Below, piece after piece: positions 7,317-12,635 of a stretch of DNA of 15,604 nucleotides. The stretch comes from Clostridia bacterium. GTDB lineage: Bacteria > Bacillota > Clostridia > Lachnospirales > WQUN01. The stretch's first letter is position 1. The number at the start of each line of letters is the position of its first letter. Below the pieces are notes generated by a model. The model had not been told where the DNA came from and made no database searches. It was given only the letters and a program-made list of their open reading frames with translations. The position numbers and the translations under genes are program-made. The stretch covers positions 1 through 15,604 of the forward strand of contig BNUF01000047.1 of assembly GCA_025997155.1 (NCBI GenBank), given 5' to 3'.

Positions 7317-9400
7317 AATCTGAAAGCTTAGAAATATCGGCAAACACTATGTTTACGCCGAAAAAGGCTATATCGTACATTAGGGTTTCCAGTAGAGGAC
7401 AGGCCGAGCGTGGCGGAGGTGATAATGAAGGATTTTCTATCCCGGCGCAGCGTGAGGCTATTCGCAAAAGAGCGGCTTCGCTCGGCGCATTCATTGTCAA
7501 AGAGTTTGTTGATAGAGGCACTTCCGCCAAATCCGCCGACCGAAAAGAATTGCAGGAAATGTTGAAGTATATTACGGAAAACAAGGTCGAGTTTGTTATT
7601 ATCCATAAAGTTGACCGTCTTGCCCGAAATCGTGGCGATGATGTCGATATTATGCGGCGCTTTAGTGAACATGGCGTCAAATTAATATCTACCAGCGAAA
7701 GTATTGACGAAACCCCTGCCGGAATGTTACTGCACGGTATTATGGCGTCCATTGCCGAATTCTACTCTCTTAATTTGGCCACAGAAGTAGTAAAAGGTAT
7801 GACAACAAAAGCTAAAAGCGGCGGCACTATAAGCAAAGCTCCTTTGGGCTATAAAAACATCCGACGTTTGGACAAAATGGGACGCGAGGAACGATTAGTA
7901 GTGCTGGATGAGGAGCGCGCCCCGCTGATGCGGCTCGCCTTTGAGCAATATGCGACAGGAGAGTGGACGGTCAGCGATTTAGCGGAACATTTGGCCTTGC
8001 GTGGCTTGACGACCCGCCCTACACTCAAACTCCCCTCGAAACCCATTGACGGAAAAGCTCTAAACAAGGCTTTGGTTAATCCATATTATAAGGGAGTAGT
8101 ACGTTTTGCCGACAATTATTATCCCGGCAGACATCAACCGCTGACAGAGGAAACTACTTGGCAGAGGGTACAGGATATTTTGAGCAGCCACCTTAACGGT
8201 GAGAGAACTCGCAAACATCCTCATTTTCTCAAAGGCACTATTTTCTGCGGTAGTTGCGGAGAGCGGCTGATTATACAGTACGCCAAATCTCGTTCGGGTA
8301 TTCGATATCCGTATTTTACCTGCGCAGGGCGACACAGCCGACGCACTAAATGCAAACAAAAGGCGCTTCTAATAGAAAGCGTCGAGAAAGAAATTGAAAA
8401 GCTATATTACAAAATCACTCTTGAACCAACATATCGCGCAAAACTGGAAAAATGGATTATTTCTGAAATGCAGCGTGTATCGTCAAAAGGCGAAGATGAA
8501 CAGCGTAAGTTAAAAATAGAGATGGAAAAAATCGACCGCAAGCAGCGAAAGTTGTTGGAAGCTCACTACGCAGACGCTATCCCGCTGGATTTGTTCAAGG
8601 AAGAACAAGAAAAATTAACAAGCGCAGCCAAAACTATTGAGCGGCAAATTAATGCAGGAACTGATTGTTATGCATTATTCGAAAAAAACCTCAATAGAGT
8701 TTTGTCATTATTAGAAAACTGTGGCAAGCTGTATATTAACGCACCTGACTTCATAAAACGATGTTTTAATCAGGCATTTTTCGAGAAGGTTTACGTCAGT
8801 GATAATGGCGAAAACAGCATCAATATATCCTCAGTATTCGAAAAACCATATTCTTTACTATTTGACGGTCAAGCTTCCATATACGAAAATCGAAACCGCA
8901 ACCCATTAAATTTTTTTAGGCATGGTTTCAATAATGACTTAATGGTAGCCCTATCAGATACTGATCTAAACAATTATTCTAAACTGTTAGAATATCGACA
9001 AGAGGCTATCCAACACCCTAATTATACCACACTCAATCCAGAAAATCCAGCTGTCTATATAGATGAATACGGACAAACCGCCAAAAGCAAGGTAAGCCAG
9101 TACCAAAAACGTTTGTCTATTACAGACATTACTCGCATTATTAAAGAATACCAAGATGGTATGACAACCTATGCCTTGGCGGCAAAGTATGGCTGCCATT
9201 ACAATACCATCAGCCGTAATCTAAAGAAACACGGTGTTATGGTTAGTCGTAAGAAGATAAAGACGGAAGCGGAGGAAGAAGAGGTTGTGAGACTATACAA
9301 GAGCGGATTAACCATCGAACAAGTTGCCAAGCAGCTCGGCGCAGGTAATACCACTATACTCCGTTGTTTACATAGGCATGGGGTTGGGGGGAGAAGATGA
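7313..9400 (+). CDS. Large serine recombinase with two extra C-terminal helix-turn-helix units
   Basis: A protein of 695 aa; AAAGGAG (7301-7307) fixes the ATG at 7313, not the longer upstream frame. Residues ~17-165 are the resolvase/invertase catalytic domain: YIRVSS (catalytic Ser 26) and KVDRLARN (Arg motif ~102-105). Residues ~178-290 are the 'recombinase' domain (GYKNIRR, NKALVNPYYKG). A zinc ribbon follows: CGSC (312-315), then Cys 337 and Cys 347. A coiled-coil lies at ~355-445. Unusual for the family, residues ~600-640 (ITRIIKEYQDGMTTYALAAKYG) and ~656-690 (VVRLYKSGLTIEQVAKQLGA) are two tandem Hin/resolvase-type helix-turn-helix units after a variable linker. It probably catalyses integration and excision of the element; the extra units may add target contacts. 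Many such proteins end near 450-550 aa, so this one is long. Confidence 0.92.
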   Translation: MKSESLEISANTMFTPKKAISYIRVSSRGQAERGGGDNEGFSIPAQREAIRKRAASLGAFIVKEFVDRGTSAKSADRKELQEMLKYITENKVEFVIIHKVDRLARNRGDDVDIMRRFSEHGVKLISTSESIDETPAGMLLHGIMASIAEFYSLNLATEVVKGMTTKAKSGGTISKAPLGYKNIRRLDKMGREERLVVLDEERAPLMRLAFEQYATGEWTVSDLAEHLALRGLTTRPTLKLPSKPIDGKALNKALVNPYYKGVVRFADNYYPGRHQPLTEETTWQRVQDILSSHLNGERTRKHPHFLKGTIFCGSCGERLIIQYAKSRSGIRYPYFTCAGRHSRRTKCKQKALLIESVEKEIEKLYYKITLEPTYRAKLEKWIISEMQRVSSKGEDEQRKLKIEMEKIDRKQRKLLEAHYADAIPLDLFKEEQEKLTSAAKTIERQINAGTDCYALFEKNLNRVLSLLENCGKLYINAPDFIKRCFNQAFFEKVYVSDNGENSINISSVFEKPYSLLFDGQASIYENRNRNPLNFFRHGFNNDLMVALSDTDLNNYSKLLEYRQEAIQHPNYTTLNPENPAVYIDEYGQTAKSKVSQYQKRLSITDITRIIKEYQDGMTTYALAAKYGCHYNTISRNLKKHGVMVSRKKIKTEAEEEEVVRLYKSGLTIEQVAKQLGAGNTTILRCLHRHGVGGRR

Positions 9401-9425
9401 CGATATGTGAAGCAGTTAAAGGCAA

Positions 9426-9467
9426 GCTGGGATCTTGTCCCTCAAGGTGAACCAAATCTCTCCCAGC
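9426..9467 (+). other. Hairpin after the serine recombinase (GCTGGGA/TCCCAGC)
   Basis: GCTGGGA (9426-9432) is perfectly complementary to TCCCAGC (9461-9467), and an inner CTTG/CAAG pair lies at 9434-9446. There is no T-run after it. It may be a transcript-end structure or part of a recombinase site; at 42 bp the total length is of the order of serine-integrase att sites, but only the outer 7 bp are symmetric. Confidence 0.4.
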
Positions 9468-9628
9468 AGTCCTTGTGTGTTGACCCAATATGCAACAAGA
9501 ATGGCATACGCCCCCACCCCACGAAAACCGAGATCTCTGCATTATACAAATAGATATCTTAACGCAAACACACAGAGTCTACAACGCCCGCCGAAATTAA
9601 TTTCCGCGAGGATACAAGAGGAATCCGC

Positions 9629-9660
9629 TTGATATTCCCTGCATTTTATGCTAATATAAT
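9629..9660 (+). promoter_or_regulatory. Promoter for the RNA ligase gene
   Basis: TTGATA (9629-9634), then 17 nt to TAATAT (9652-9657), which is preceded by TGC, an extended -10. TATAAT at 9655-9660 overlaps as an alternative, but its 20-nt spacer is long. The ligase ATG is ~60 nt downstream, preceded by GAGGTGA. Confidence 0.6.
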
Positions 9661-9717
9661 GATTAATGCATCATAAACAAAGGATGCGAAATTTCTTTTG
9701 AGGTATGAGGTGAGTAT

Positions 9718-10455
9718 ATGCTTGCAGCGATATCAGAAGAAAAACTTTTGGCCAGTTCTTTTGCCACTATTCAACATTTGCGCGGGTCAAAAATGATTGA
9801 AAACTCGGATAAACTAATCGGGGAACAACAAGAATTATGGATGATTGAACGGAGACGGAAGCCGGACGATTTAGTCATAATCACGGAAAAAGTGGATGGT
9901 ATGAATGCGGCGGTTCTGCGACAAGGGGATTTGCTGTACCCATTAGTTCGCAAGGGGTATGATTGCCGCACGAATAACCACGAATGGATTAGGTCGTTTG
10001 CAAATTTCGTGGAGGCGAACGCCGAACGGTTTATTCGTCTTTTAGCTGACGGGGAGCGGATTTGCGGGGAATGGATGGTCAAGACACATACACTTTCCTA
10101 CAAACTACCTCACGAGCCATTTGTTGTGTTTGACTTGATAAGCGGAACCACGCGCGTTCGGTATTTGGATTTCCGCAGCCGCGTTTCGGCGGAAGGCTTT
10201 GTAACGACGGGGCTTGTGCATTTAGGCGAGGCTATGCCTGCGCGGATGGCGTTGGATATACTGGGAACTGGGTATCATGGAGTAATAGGTGAACCAGAGG
10301 GAATAGTTTACCGATACGAGGATGCGCGAAATGGGTTTGTATGCTCCGGTAAATACGTTTCAAATCCCCTGTTGGGGGATTTAGCCTTGTTTCGCGCAAA
10401 TGAACTATTATTCAACAAATGGAAAACCCCCAAGCAAAAACATAGCTTAACGTAA
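9718..10455 (+). CDS. RNA ligase family protein (Rnl2-like nucleotidyltransferase)
   Basis: A protein of 245 aa; GAGGTGA (9707-9713) lies 4 nt before the ATG. The covalent nucleotidyltransferase motifs are in order: motif I EKVDGMN (Lys 58 takes AMP), motif III GEWM (~117-120), motif IIIa FVVFDLI (~135-141), motif IV EGIVYRYE (~194-201) and motif V GKYVSN (Lys 212). The size and the GEWM/FDL pattern fit RNA ligase (Rnl2-type, PF09414-like) better than an ATP-dependent DNA ligase, which would normally carry an OB domain. Known Rnl2 enzymes seal 3'-OH/5'-phosphate nicks in duplex RNA. No kinase/phosphatase partner is visible. It sits directly upstream of the array of small genes with complementary transcript ends, in the same direction. 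A role as a generic repair or phage-defence ligase cannot be excluded. Confidence 0.85.
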   Translation: MLAAISEEKLLASSFATIQHLRGSKMIENSDKLIGEQQELWMIERRRKPDDLVIITEKVDGMNAAVLRQGDLLYPLVRKGYDCRTNNHEWIRSFANFVEANAERFIRLLADGERICGEWMVKTHTLSYKLPHEPFVVFDLISGTTRVRYLDFRSRVSAEGFVTTGLVHLGEAMPARMALDILGTGYHGVIGEPEGIVYRYEDARNGFVCSGKYVSNPLLGDLALFRANELLFNKWKTPKQKHSLT

Positions 10456-10470
10456 AATGAGGTTAAGCTA
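10443..10470 (+). other. Perfect 9-bp hairpin overlapping the RNA ligase stop codon
   Basis: TAGCTTAAC (10443-10451) pairs with GTTAAGCTA (10462-10470) around a 10-nt loop that contains the TAA stop (10453-10455). It overlaps a second palindrome AAGCTAGCTT (10465-10474). No T-run follows, so it is not a standard terminator. It may stabilise the 3' end or mark the start of the array. Confidence 0.5.
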
Positions 10471-10480
10471 GCTTTGGCTG

Positions 10481-10510
10481 TTCTACTTCGGCTTGTACAC
10501 TAAATAGAAT
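10481..10510 (+). promoter_or_regulatory. Array promoter A
   Basis: -10 TAGAAT (10505-10510), with a weak TTCTAC (10481-10486) at 18 nt. It aligns position for position with the -10 elements of units B, C and D, with the 5' box starting 7 nt downstream. The -35 is poor, so the call rests on alignment across copies. Confidence 0.5.
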
Positions 10511-10516
10511 AGTAAG

Positions 10517-10534
10517 GCATATAGGCTTGTGGTT
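10517..10534 (+). repeat. 5' box of unit A (complement of the 3' hairpin loop of unit A)
   Basis: GCATATAGGCTTGTGGTT. Its reverse complement matches AACCACAGCCTATAAGC at 11009-11025 with one bulged base and one mismatch. It begins at the predicted transcript start and 70 nt before the ATG of the unit A gene. Confidence 0.7.
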
Positions 10535-10586
10535 GAGTAAATTGCAAAAAGTGTGTTTTGCTAAAGAACTAAAATGAAAGGAATCT

Positions 10587-10976
10587 ATGATAAAAAACGA
10601 GGATAGAAATACTGAAATGAGCAACAAGCAGAAACAGATGGCCAGTATAATAGAGGCCTATGTTCGAACCAATTTTGGCGACAGCGAGGCTAATGACCCA
10701 AGTTGGAACATTGAACAGTTAGCCGAACATATAGTACGTAAATTTGAAGTCCAACCATATTACGAAGTGGTACGGGCAGAAGTAAAATACAGGTTGAAAG
10801 AGTGTCTCATACGCGGCGTCCCGGAGGGCAAAGTCTTTACCGATGAAGAAATTGACGACTTGTCTTCCCAGGTATACAATAACGATATGTTGTTCGACGA
10901 CTTCGGCTTAACGGTTGGAGATATATTGAACAGCATATTTGGGAAACCGTCTGATAAATCAACCGATTCAAAATAA
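10587..10976 (+). CDS. Unknown acidic protein, array unit A (129 aa)
   Basis: ATG 10587 is preceded by AAAGGAA. The product is mostly helical in appearance: ASIIEAYVRTNFG, IEQLAEHIVRKFEV, YYEVVRAEVKYRLKECLIRG, then an acidic region FTDEEIDDLSS and a hydrophobic LTVGDILNSIFG, with a Ser/Asp/Lys tail. No signal peptide, membrane segment or recognisable catalytic motif. It is cytoplasmic by appearance and I do not recognise the family. It is the first of three same-strand single-gene units that share promoter, leader and 3' hairpin design. Its flanking boxes differ in sequence from those of units B and C yet remain complementary to each other. Confidence 0.8.
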   Translation: MIKNEDRNTEMSNKQKQMASIIEAYVRTNFGDSEANDPSWNIEQLAEHIVRKFEVQPYYEVVRAEVKYRLKECLIRGVPEGKVFTDEEIDDLSSQVYNNDMLFDDFGLTVGDILNSIFGKPSDKSTDSK

Positions 10977-10999
10977 ATGCACGAAACGCACATCTACCC

Positions 11000-11030
11000 A
11001 GTTTGCAAAACCACAGCCTATAAGCAAACT
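11000..11030 (+). ncRNA. 3'-UTR hairpin of unit A; loop complementary to the unit's 5' box
   Basis: The stem AGTTTGC (11000-11006)/GCAAACT (11024-11030) is a perfect 7 bp. The 17-nt loop contains AACCACAGCCTATAA, complementary to the 5' box at 10517-10534. The same design recurs after units B and C. Confidence 0.7.
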
Positions 11031-11051
11031 GTTTTAACCGCACCTATTCAG

Positions 11052-11077
11052 CGCCCGCTTGTGATGCAGGCGTTTTT
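11052..11077 (+). terminator. Intrinsic terminator of unit A
   Basis: CGCC-C-GC (11052-11058) pairs with GC-A-GGCG (11066-11072), one internal mismatch, loop TTGTGAT, followed by TTTTT (11073-11077). It lies ~20 nt after the 3' hairpin, as in units B and C. Confidence 0.7.
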
Positions 11078-11132
11078 ACGATTCCATCTTCGAGTAGCTT
11101 TCTGAATTTTTCGTTCCCCAAGTTTTCCGCTG

Positions 11133-11161
11133 TTCAATTTCGATTGTTTTCCGCATATACA
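11133..11161 (+). promoter_or_regulatory. Array promoter B
   Basis: TTCAAT (11133-11138), 17-nt spacer, TATACA (11156-11161). The 5' box starts 6 nt after the -10. The alignment with promoters A, C and D supports it more than the -35 does. Confidence 0.55.
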
Positions 11162-11166
11162 TATTA

Positions 11167-11181
11167 AGCGTAAGTTGTGGC
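11167..11181 (+). repeat. 5' box of unit B
   Basis: AGCGTAAGTTGTGGC. It is complementary to GCCACAACTAACGC (11597-11610) with a single mismatch. The terminal C/G pair differs from unit C (T/A), so the change is compensated. It begins 70 nt before the unit B ATG. Confidence 0.7.
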
Positions 11182-11236
11182 GCGCAATCTGATAGCGATG
11201 TGGGACTGGTTACAAGAAGTTAAACGAAAGGTAAAT

Positions 11237-11575
11237 ATGACAACAAAAGATGAAGAAACTCGAATTATAGCAGAGCAAGCCTATTTCAAGCTCACTTATG
11301 AGCGAATAGCCAATGTACGAGATATTGACTATGAAACTGAAAGCGTCTTTAACGAAGACCGCGACAGTTTCGAGAATAGCAGGTGGTGTTTATGGTACCG
11401 CGATAAGAAATATGGATGGGAGCGCTTCGATATATTTGAATCGCTTAGCGATGACGATGCCGCCGCGTATCTGAAATATGCCCGCAGTTGGATAAAACAT
11501 CACAATTTCGTCCGCAGTAAAAACGAACCGGCCTGTTTCGACGAGTGGTTTAATAATGACAAAGCGGATAAATAA
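11237..11575 (+). CDS. Unknown small acidic protein, array unit B (112 aa)
   Basis: I chose ATG 11237 (AAAGG 5 nt upstream) over GTG 11177, which lies next to the 5' box and has no ribosome site. The product starts MTTKDEETR and is rich in aromatic and acidic residues: WCLWYRDKKYGWERFDIF, then SDDDAAAYLKYARSWIKHHNF and CFDEWF. It looks like a compact cytoplasmic protein without signal or membrane segments, and I do not recognise the family. The leader, from TGGTTACAA to the start (11207-11236), and the first codons are close to those of unit C (MTKDEEK), so the repeated DNA runs into the coding region. It may be a small effector, immunity or accessory protein, but nothing in the sequence says which. 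Confidence 0.8.
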   Translation: MTTKDEETRIIAEQAYFKLTYERIANVRDIDYETESVFNEDRDSFENSRWCLWYRDKKYGWERFDIFESLSDDDAAAYLKYARSWIKHHNFVRSKNEPACFDEWFNNDKADK

Positions 11576-11586
11576 CCGCCGCTGAA

Positions 11587-11614
11587 GTTTGCGAAAGCCA
11601 CAACTAACGCAAAC
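11587..11614 (+). ncRNA. 3'-UTR hairpin of unit B; loop complementary to the unit's 5' box
   Basis: The stem GTTTGCG (11587-11593)/CGCAAAC (11608-11614) is a perfect 7 bp. The loop AAAGCCACAACTAA presents the complement of GTAAGTTGTGGC. It begins 12 nt after the unit B stop. Confidence 0.75.
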
Positions 11615-11631
11615 ATAAAAATTATTGACAT

Positions 11632-11656
11632 CGCTCGCTTTTACGCGGGTGTTTTT
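11632..11656 (+). terminator. Intrinsic terminator of unit B
   Basis: CGCTCGC (11632-11638) pairs with GCGGGTG (11645-11651), including two G-U pairs, loop TTTTAC, then TTTTT (11652-11656). It aligns with the terminators of units A and C. Confidence 0.75.
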
Positions 11657-11690
11657 ACTGCTATGTTTTCTACTATGTTTAATTACTCGG

Positions 11691-11719
11691 TTCATCTTTA
11701 ACTTGTTTATGAATATACT
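11691..11719 (+). promoter_or_regulatory. Array promoter C
   Basis: TTCATC (11691-11696), 17-nt spacer, TATACT (11714-11719). The 5' box starts 6 nt downstream. It is homologous in position to the other array promoters. Confidence 0.6.
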
Positions 11720-11724
11720 GGTAA

Positions 11725-11739
11725 AGCGTAAGTTGTGGT
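11725..11739 (+). repeat. 5' box of unit C
   Basis: AGCGTAAGTTGTGGT. It is complementary to ACCACAACTTAACGC (12402-12416) with one extra A in the 3' copy. The terminal T/A pair replaces the C/G pair of unit B. It begins 70 nt before the unit C ATG. Confidence 0.75.
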
Positions 11740-11794
11740 GAAGCGATTGGATCTGTAGGTATTGGTTACAAAAGAAATTAAACGAAAGGAACAT

Positions 11795-12346
11795 ATGACG
11801 AAAGATGAAGAAAAAATGCATACGCGGCTCGATGGAGACGAGTATAAGGGTTGGAGGTTCACGGTAAAACGCATCACCGGCGACATCCAAGAATACGACT
11901 TCGAGGATGGAGACTTTGGGGAGCCGGATTATAGCAATTTCAATGAAACCATCTATCTAGCGGAGGCTTGCAAGGACAACCAAAGCTATGAATGCTGGGG
12001 TCACGATTTATATTGCGCCATAGGATGTTTAGCAAACCAAATTGACAAAGAAATCCTGAAATCGCTCAACGATAAGCTGAAGATGAGAGGAATTTGCTTT
12101 GAGACAATGAAGTTTGCAAACCACAGCGTGGCCCTTTATTATACTGACGGTTGCGGCACGGATGCTTTCATAACTTGCGGGGATGTCGTGGATGGTGAGC
12201 AAAGGTTTGACATCAGATTCTCGCGTGAGGAATTTAACAGCGACGACTACGGCACGGGCAACGCAAAGCGCGAGGAGTGGCATGAAAAATCCCTTGACGT
12301 TGTAGGTGTGGAACGTGAGTTAAATGATACGGATTTTAGGAAGTAA
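11795..12346 (+). CDS. Unknown protein, array unit C (183 aa)
   Basis: ATG 11795 follows AAAGGA (11785-11790); an upstream TTG at 11762 lies in the leader and is unlikely. The N-terminus MTKDEEK resembles that of unit B. The body is acidic and mixed alpha/beta: YKGWRFTVKRITGDIQEYDFEDGD, then YLAEACKDNQSYECWGHDLYCAIGCLANQIDKEILKS split by several Cys, then SVALYYTDGCGTDAFITCGDVV and QRFDIRFSREEFNSDD. Six Cys are spread through it but not in a clear zinc motif. No signal or membrane segment, and I do not recognise the family. The last complete unit of the array; its 3' hairpin and terminator match the design of A and B. Confidence 0.8.
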   Translation: MTKDEEKMHTRLDGDEYKGWRFTVKRITGDIQEYDFEDGDFGEPDYSNFNETIYLAEACKDNQSYECWGHDLYCAIGCLANQIDKEILKSLNDKLKMRGICFETMKFANHSVALYYTDGCGTDAFITCGDVVDGEQRFDIRFSREEFNSDDYGTGNAKREEWHEKSLDVVGVERELNDTDFRK

Positions 12347-12391
12347 GGAGCTACTGCGATAAAAACGTTCACCAATACTCGATGAAAAACA

Positions 12392-12420
12392 GTTTGCGGA
12401 AACCACAACTTAACGCAAAT
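12392..12420 (+). ncRNA. 3'-UTR hairpin of unit C; loop complementary to the unit's 5' box
   Basis: The stem GTTTGCG (12392-12398)/CGCAAAT (12414-12420) has 7 bp with one G-U. The 15-nt loop GAAACCACAACTTAA is complementary to the 5' box at 11725-11739. It lies 45 nt after the stop. Confidence 0.75.
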
Positions 12421-12435
12421 TAAAACAGCCGGTTT

Positions 12436-12459
12436 TGCTCGCCTTAAGCGGGCATTTGT
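12436..12459 (+). terminator. Intrinsic terminator of unit C
   Basis: TGCTCGC (12436-12442) pairs with GCGGGCA (12448-12454), loop CTTAA, followed by TTTGT. The T-tract is weaker than in A and B, but the position is the same. Confidence 0.6.
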
Positions 12460-12492
12460 ACGTTTGAGGTGTTTTTCAGCCTGTCCGCTGAA

Positions 12493-12518
12493 TATATTTG
12501 TAAGGCGTAAGCTGTGGC
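12493..12518 (+). promoter_or_regulatory. Orphan array promoter and 5' box (unit D remnant)
   Basis: TATATT (12493-12498), then the box AGGCGTAAGCTGTGGC (12503-12518), aligned with units A-C. The expected partner GCCACAGCTTACGCC was not found downstream, and the next gene (12636) starts from its own promoter with no shared leader. The unit was probably broken by a deletion or insertion. Confidence 0.6.
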
Positions 12519-12557
12519 TAACTGCTCTTCAGCACTCACCACCAATAGCGAGTTAGC
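12517..12557 (+). repeat. Inverted repeat at the array edge
   Basis: GCTAACTGCT (12517-12526) pairs with AGCGAGTTAGC (12547-12557) with a single bulge. It starts at the last bases of the orphan 5' box and may mark the break where the array ends. Confidence 0.45.
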
Positions 12558-12567
12558 AATGCAAGAA

Positions 12568-12597
12568 AGCCGCGCCGAGCAAATCAATGGCGCGGTT
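12568..12597 (+). other. G+C-rich hairpin without T-run
   Basis: CCGCGCC (12570-12576) pairs perfectly with GGCGCGG (12589-12595), extendable by two weaker pairs. TTCCC, not a T-run, follows. It lies just before the promoter of the next gene: a decayed terminator or an insulating structure. Confidence 0.45.
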
Positions 12598-12600
12598 CCC

Positions 12601-12629
12601 TTGCGTTGGCAAACAATCTTTGATATAAT
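12601..12629 (+). promoter_or_regulatory. Promoter placing the transcript start at the ATG (leaderless)
   Basis: TTGCGT (12601-12606), exactly 17 nt, perfect TATAAT (12624-12629). The ATG at 12636 begins 7 nt after the -10, where transcription normally starts. No Shine-Dalgarno sequence is present before the ATG. Confidence 0.65.
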
Positions 12630-12635
12630 GGATAT

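Larger units (their letters stand above)
9401..9717. other. Gap without a convincing gene; possible element edge
   Basis: 317 bases between the recombinase and the RNA ligase. It holds a micro-frame starting at the recombinase stop (ATG 9397, stop TGA 9448-9450; 17 codons, begins MTICEAVKGKL), a hairpin at 9426-9467, a stretch TTAACGCAAAC near 9559 that matches the right side of the 3' hairpins of the array downstream, and the ligase promoter. The 65-codon frame at 9435-9632 has no Shine-Dalgarno and shows no coding character. Integrase genes often lie beside an attachment site, so this gap is a candidate for an element end, but I found no second copy of a core. Confidence 0.4.

Noticed and set aside
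9435..9632. 65-aa plus-strand frame after the serine recombinase
   Set aside because: No Shine-Dalgarno, Pro/Arg/Ser-rich random-looking product, and it overlaps the ligase promoter region.
10443..10470. Terminator call for the hairpin over the RNA ligase stop
   Set aside because: No T-run follows and the stop codon sits in the loop.
10505..12420. The repeated gaps as insertions of one MITE or IS200/IS605-type element
   Set aside because: Terminal hairpins would fit, but the copies carry positioned promoters and terminators, no target-site duplication is visible, and the 5'/3' changes match across genes rather than within a copy. Not fully excluded.
11000..12518. Intergenic repeats as integron attC sites with gene cassettes
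   Set aside because: The gaps are of attC-like length with inverted ends, and the ORFs are cassette-like. However, the invariant AAC/GTT core triplets are not kept (AGC at 11015-11017, GCT at 12511-12513, CTT at 10526-10528), the best pairing is across each gene rather than within each gap, promoters and terminators lie inside, and no tyrosine integron integrase is present.
10500..12520. CRISPR array
   Set aside because: The repeats are few, hundreds of bases apart, imperfect and separated by ORFs; no cas gene is present.
12568..12597. Terminator call for the G+C-rich hairpin
   Set aside because: TTCCC follows the stem instead of a T-run, so it is listed only as a hairpin.
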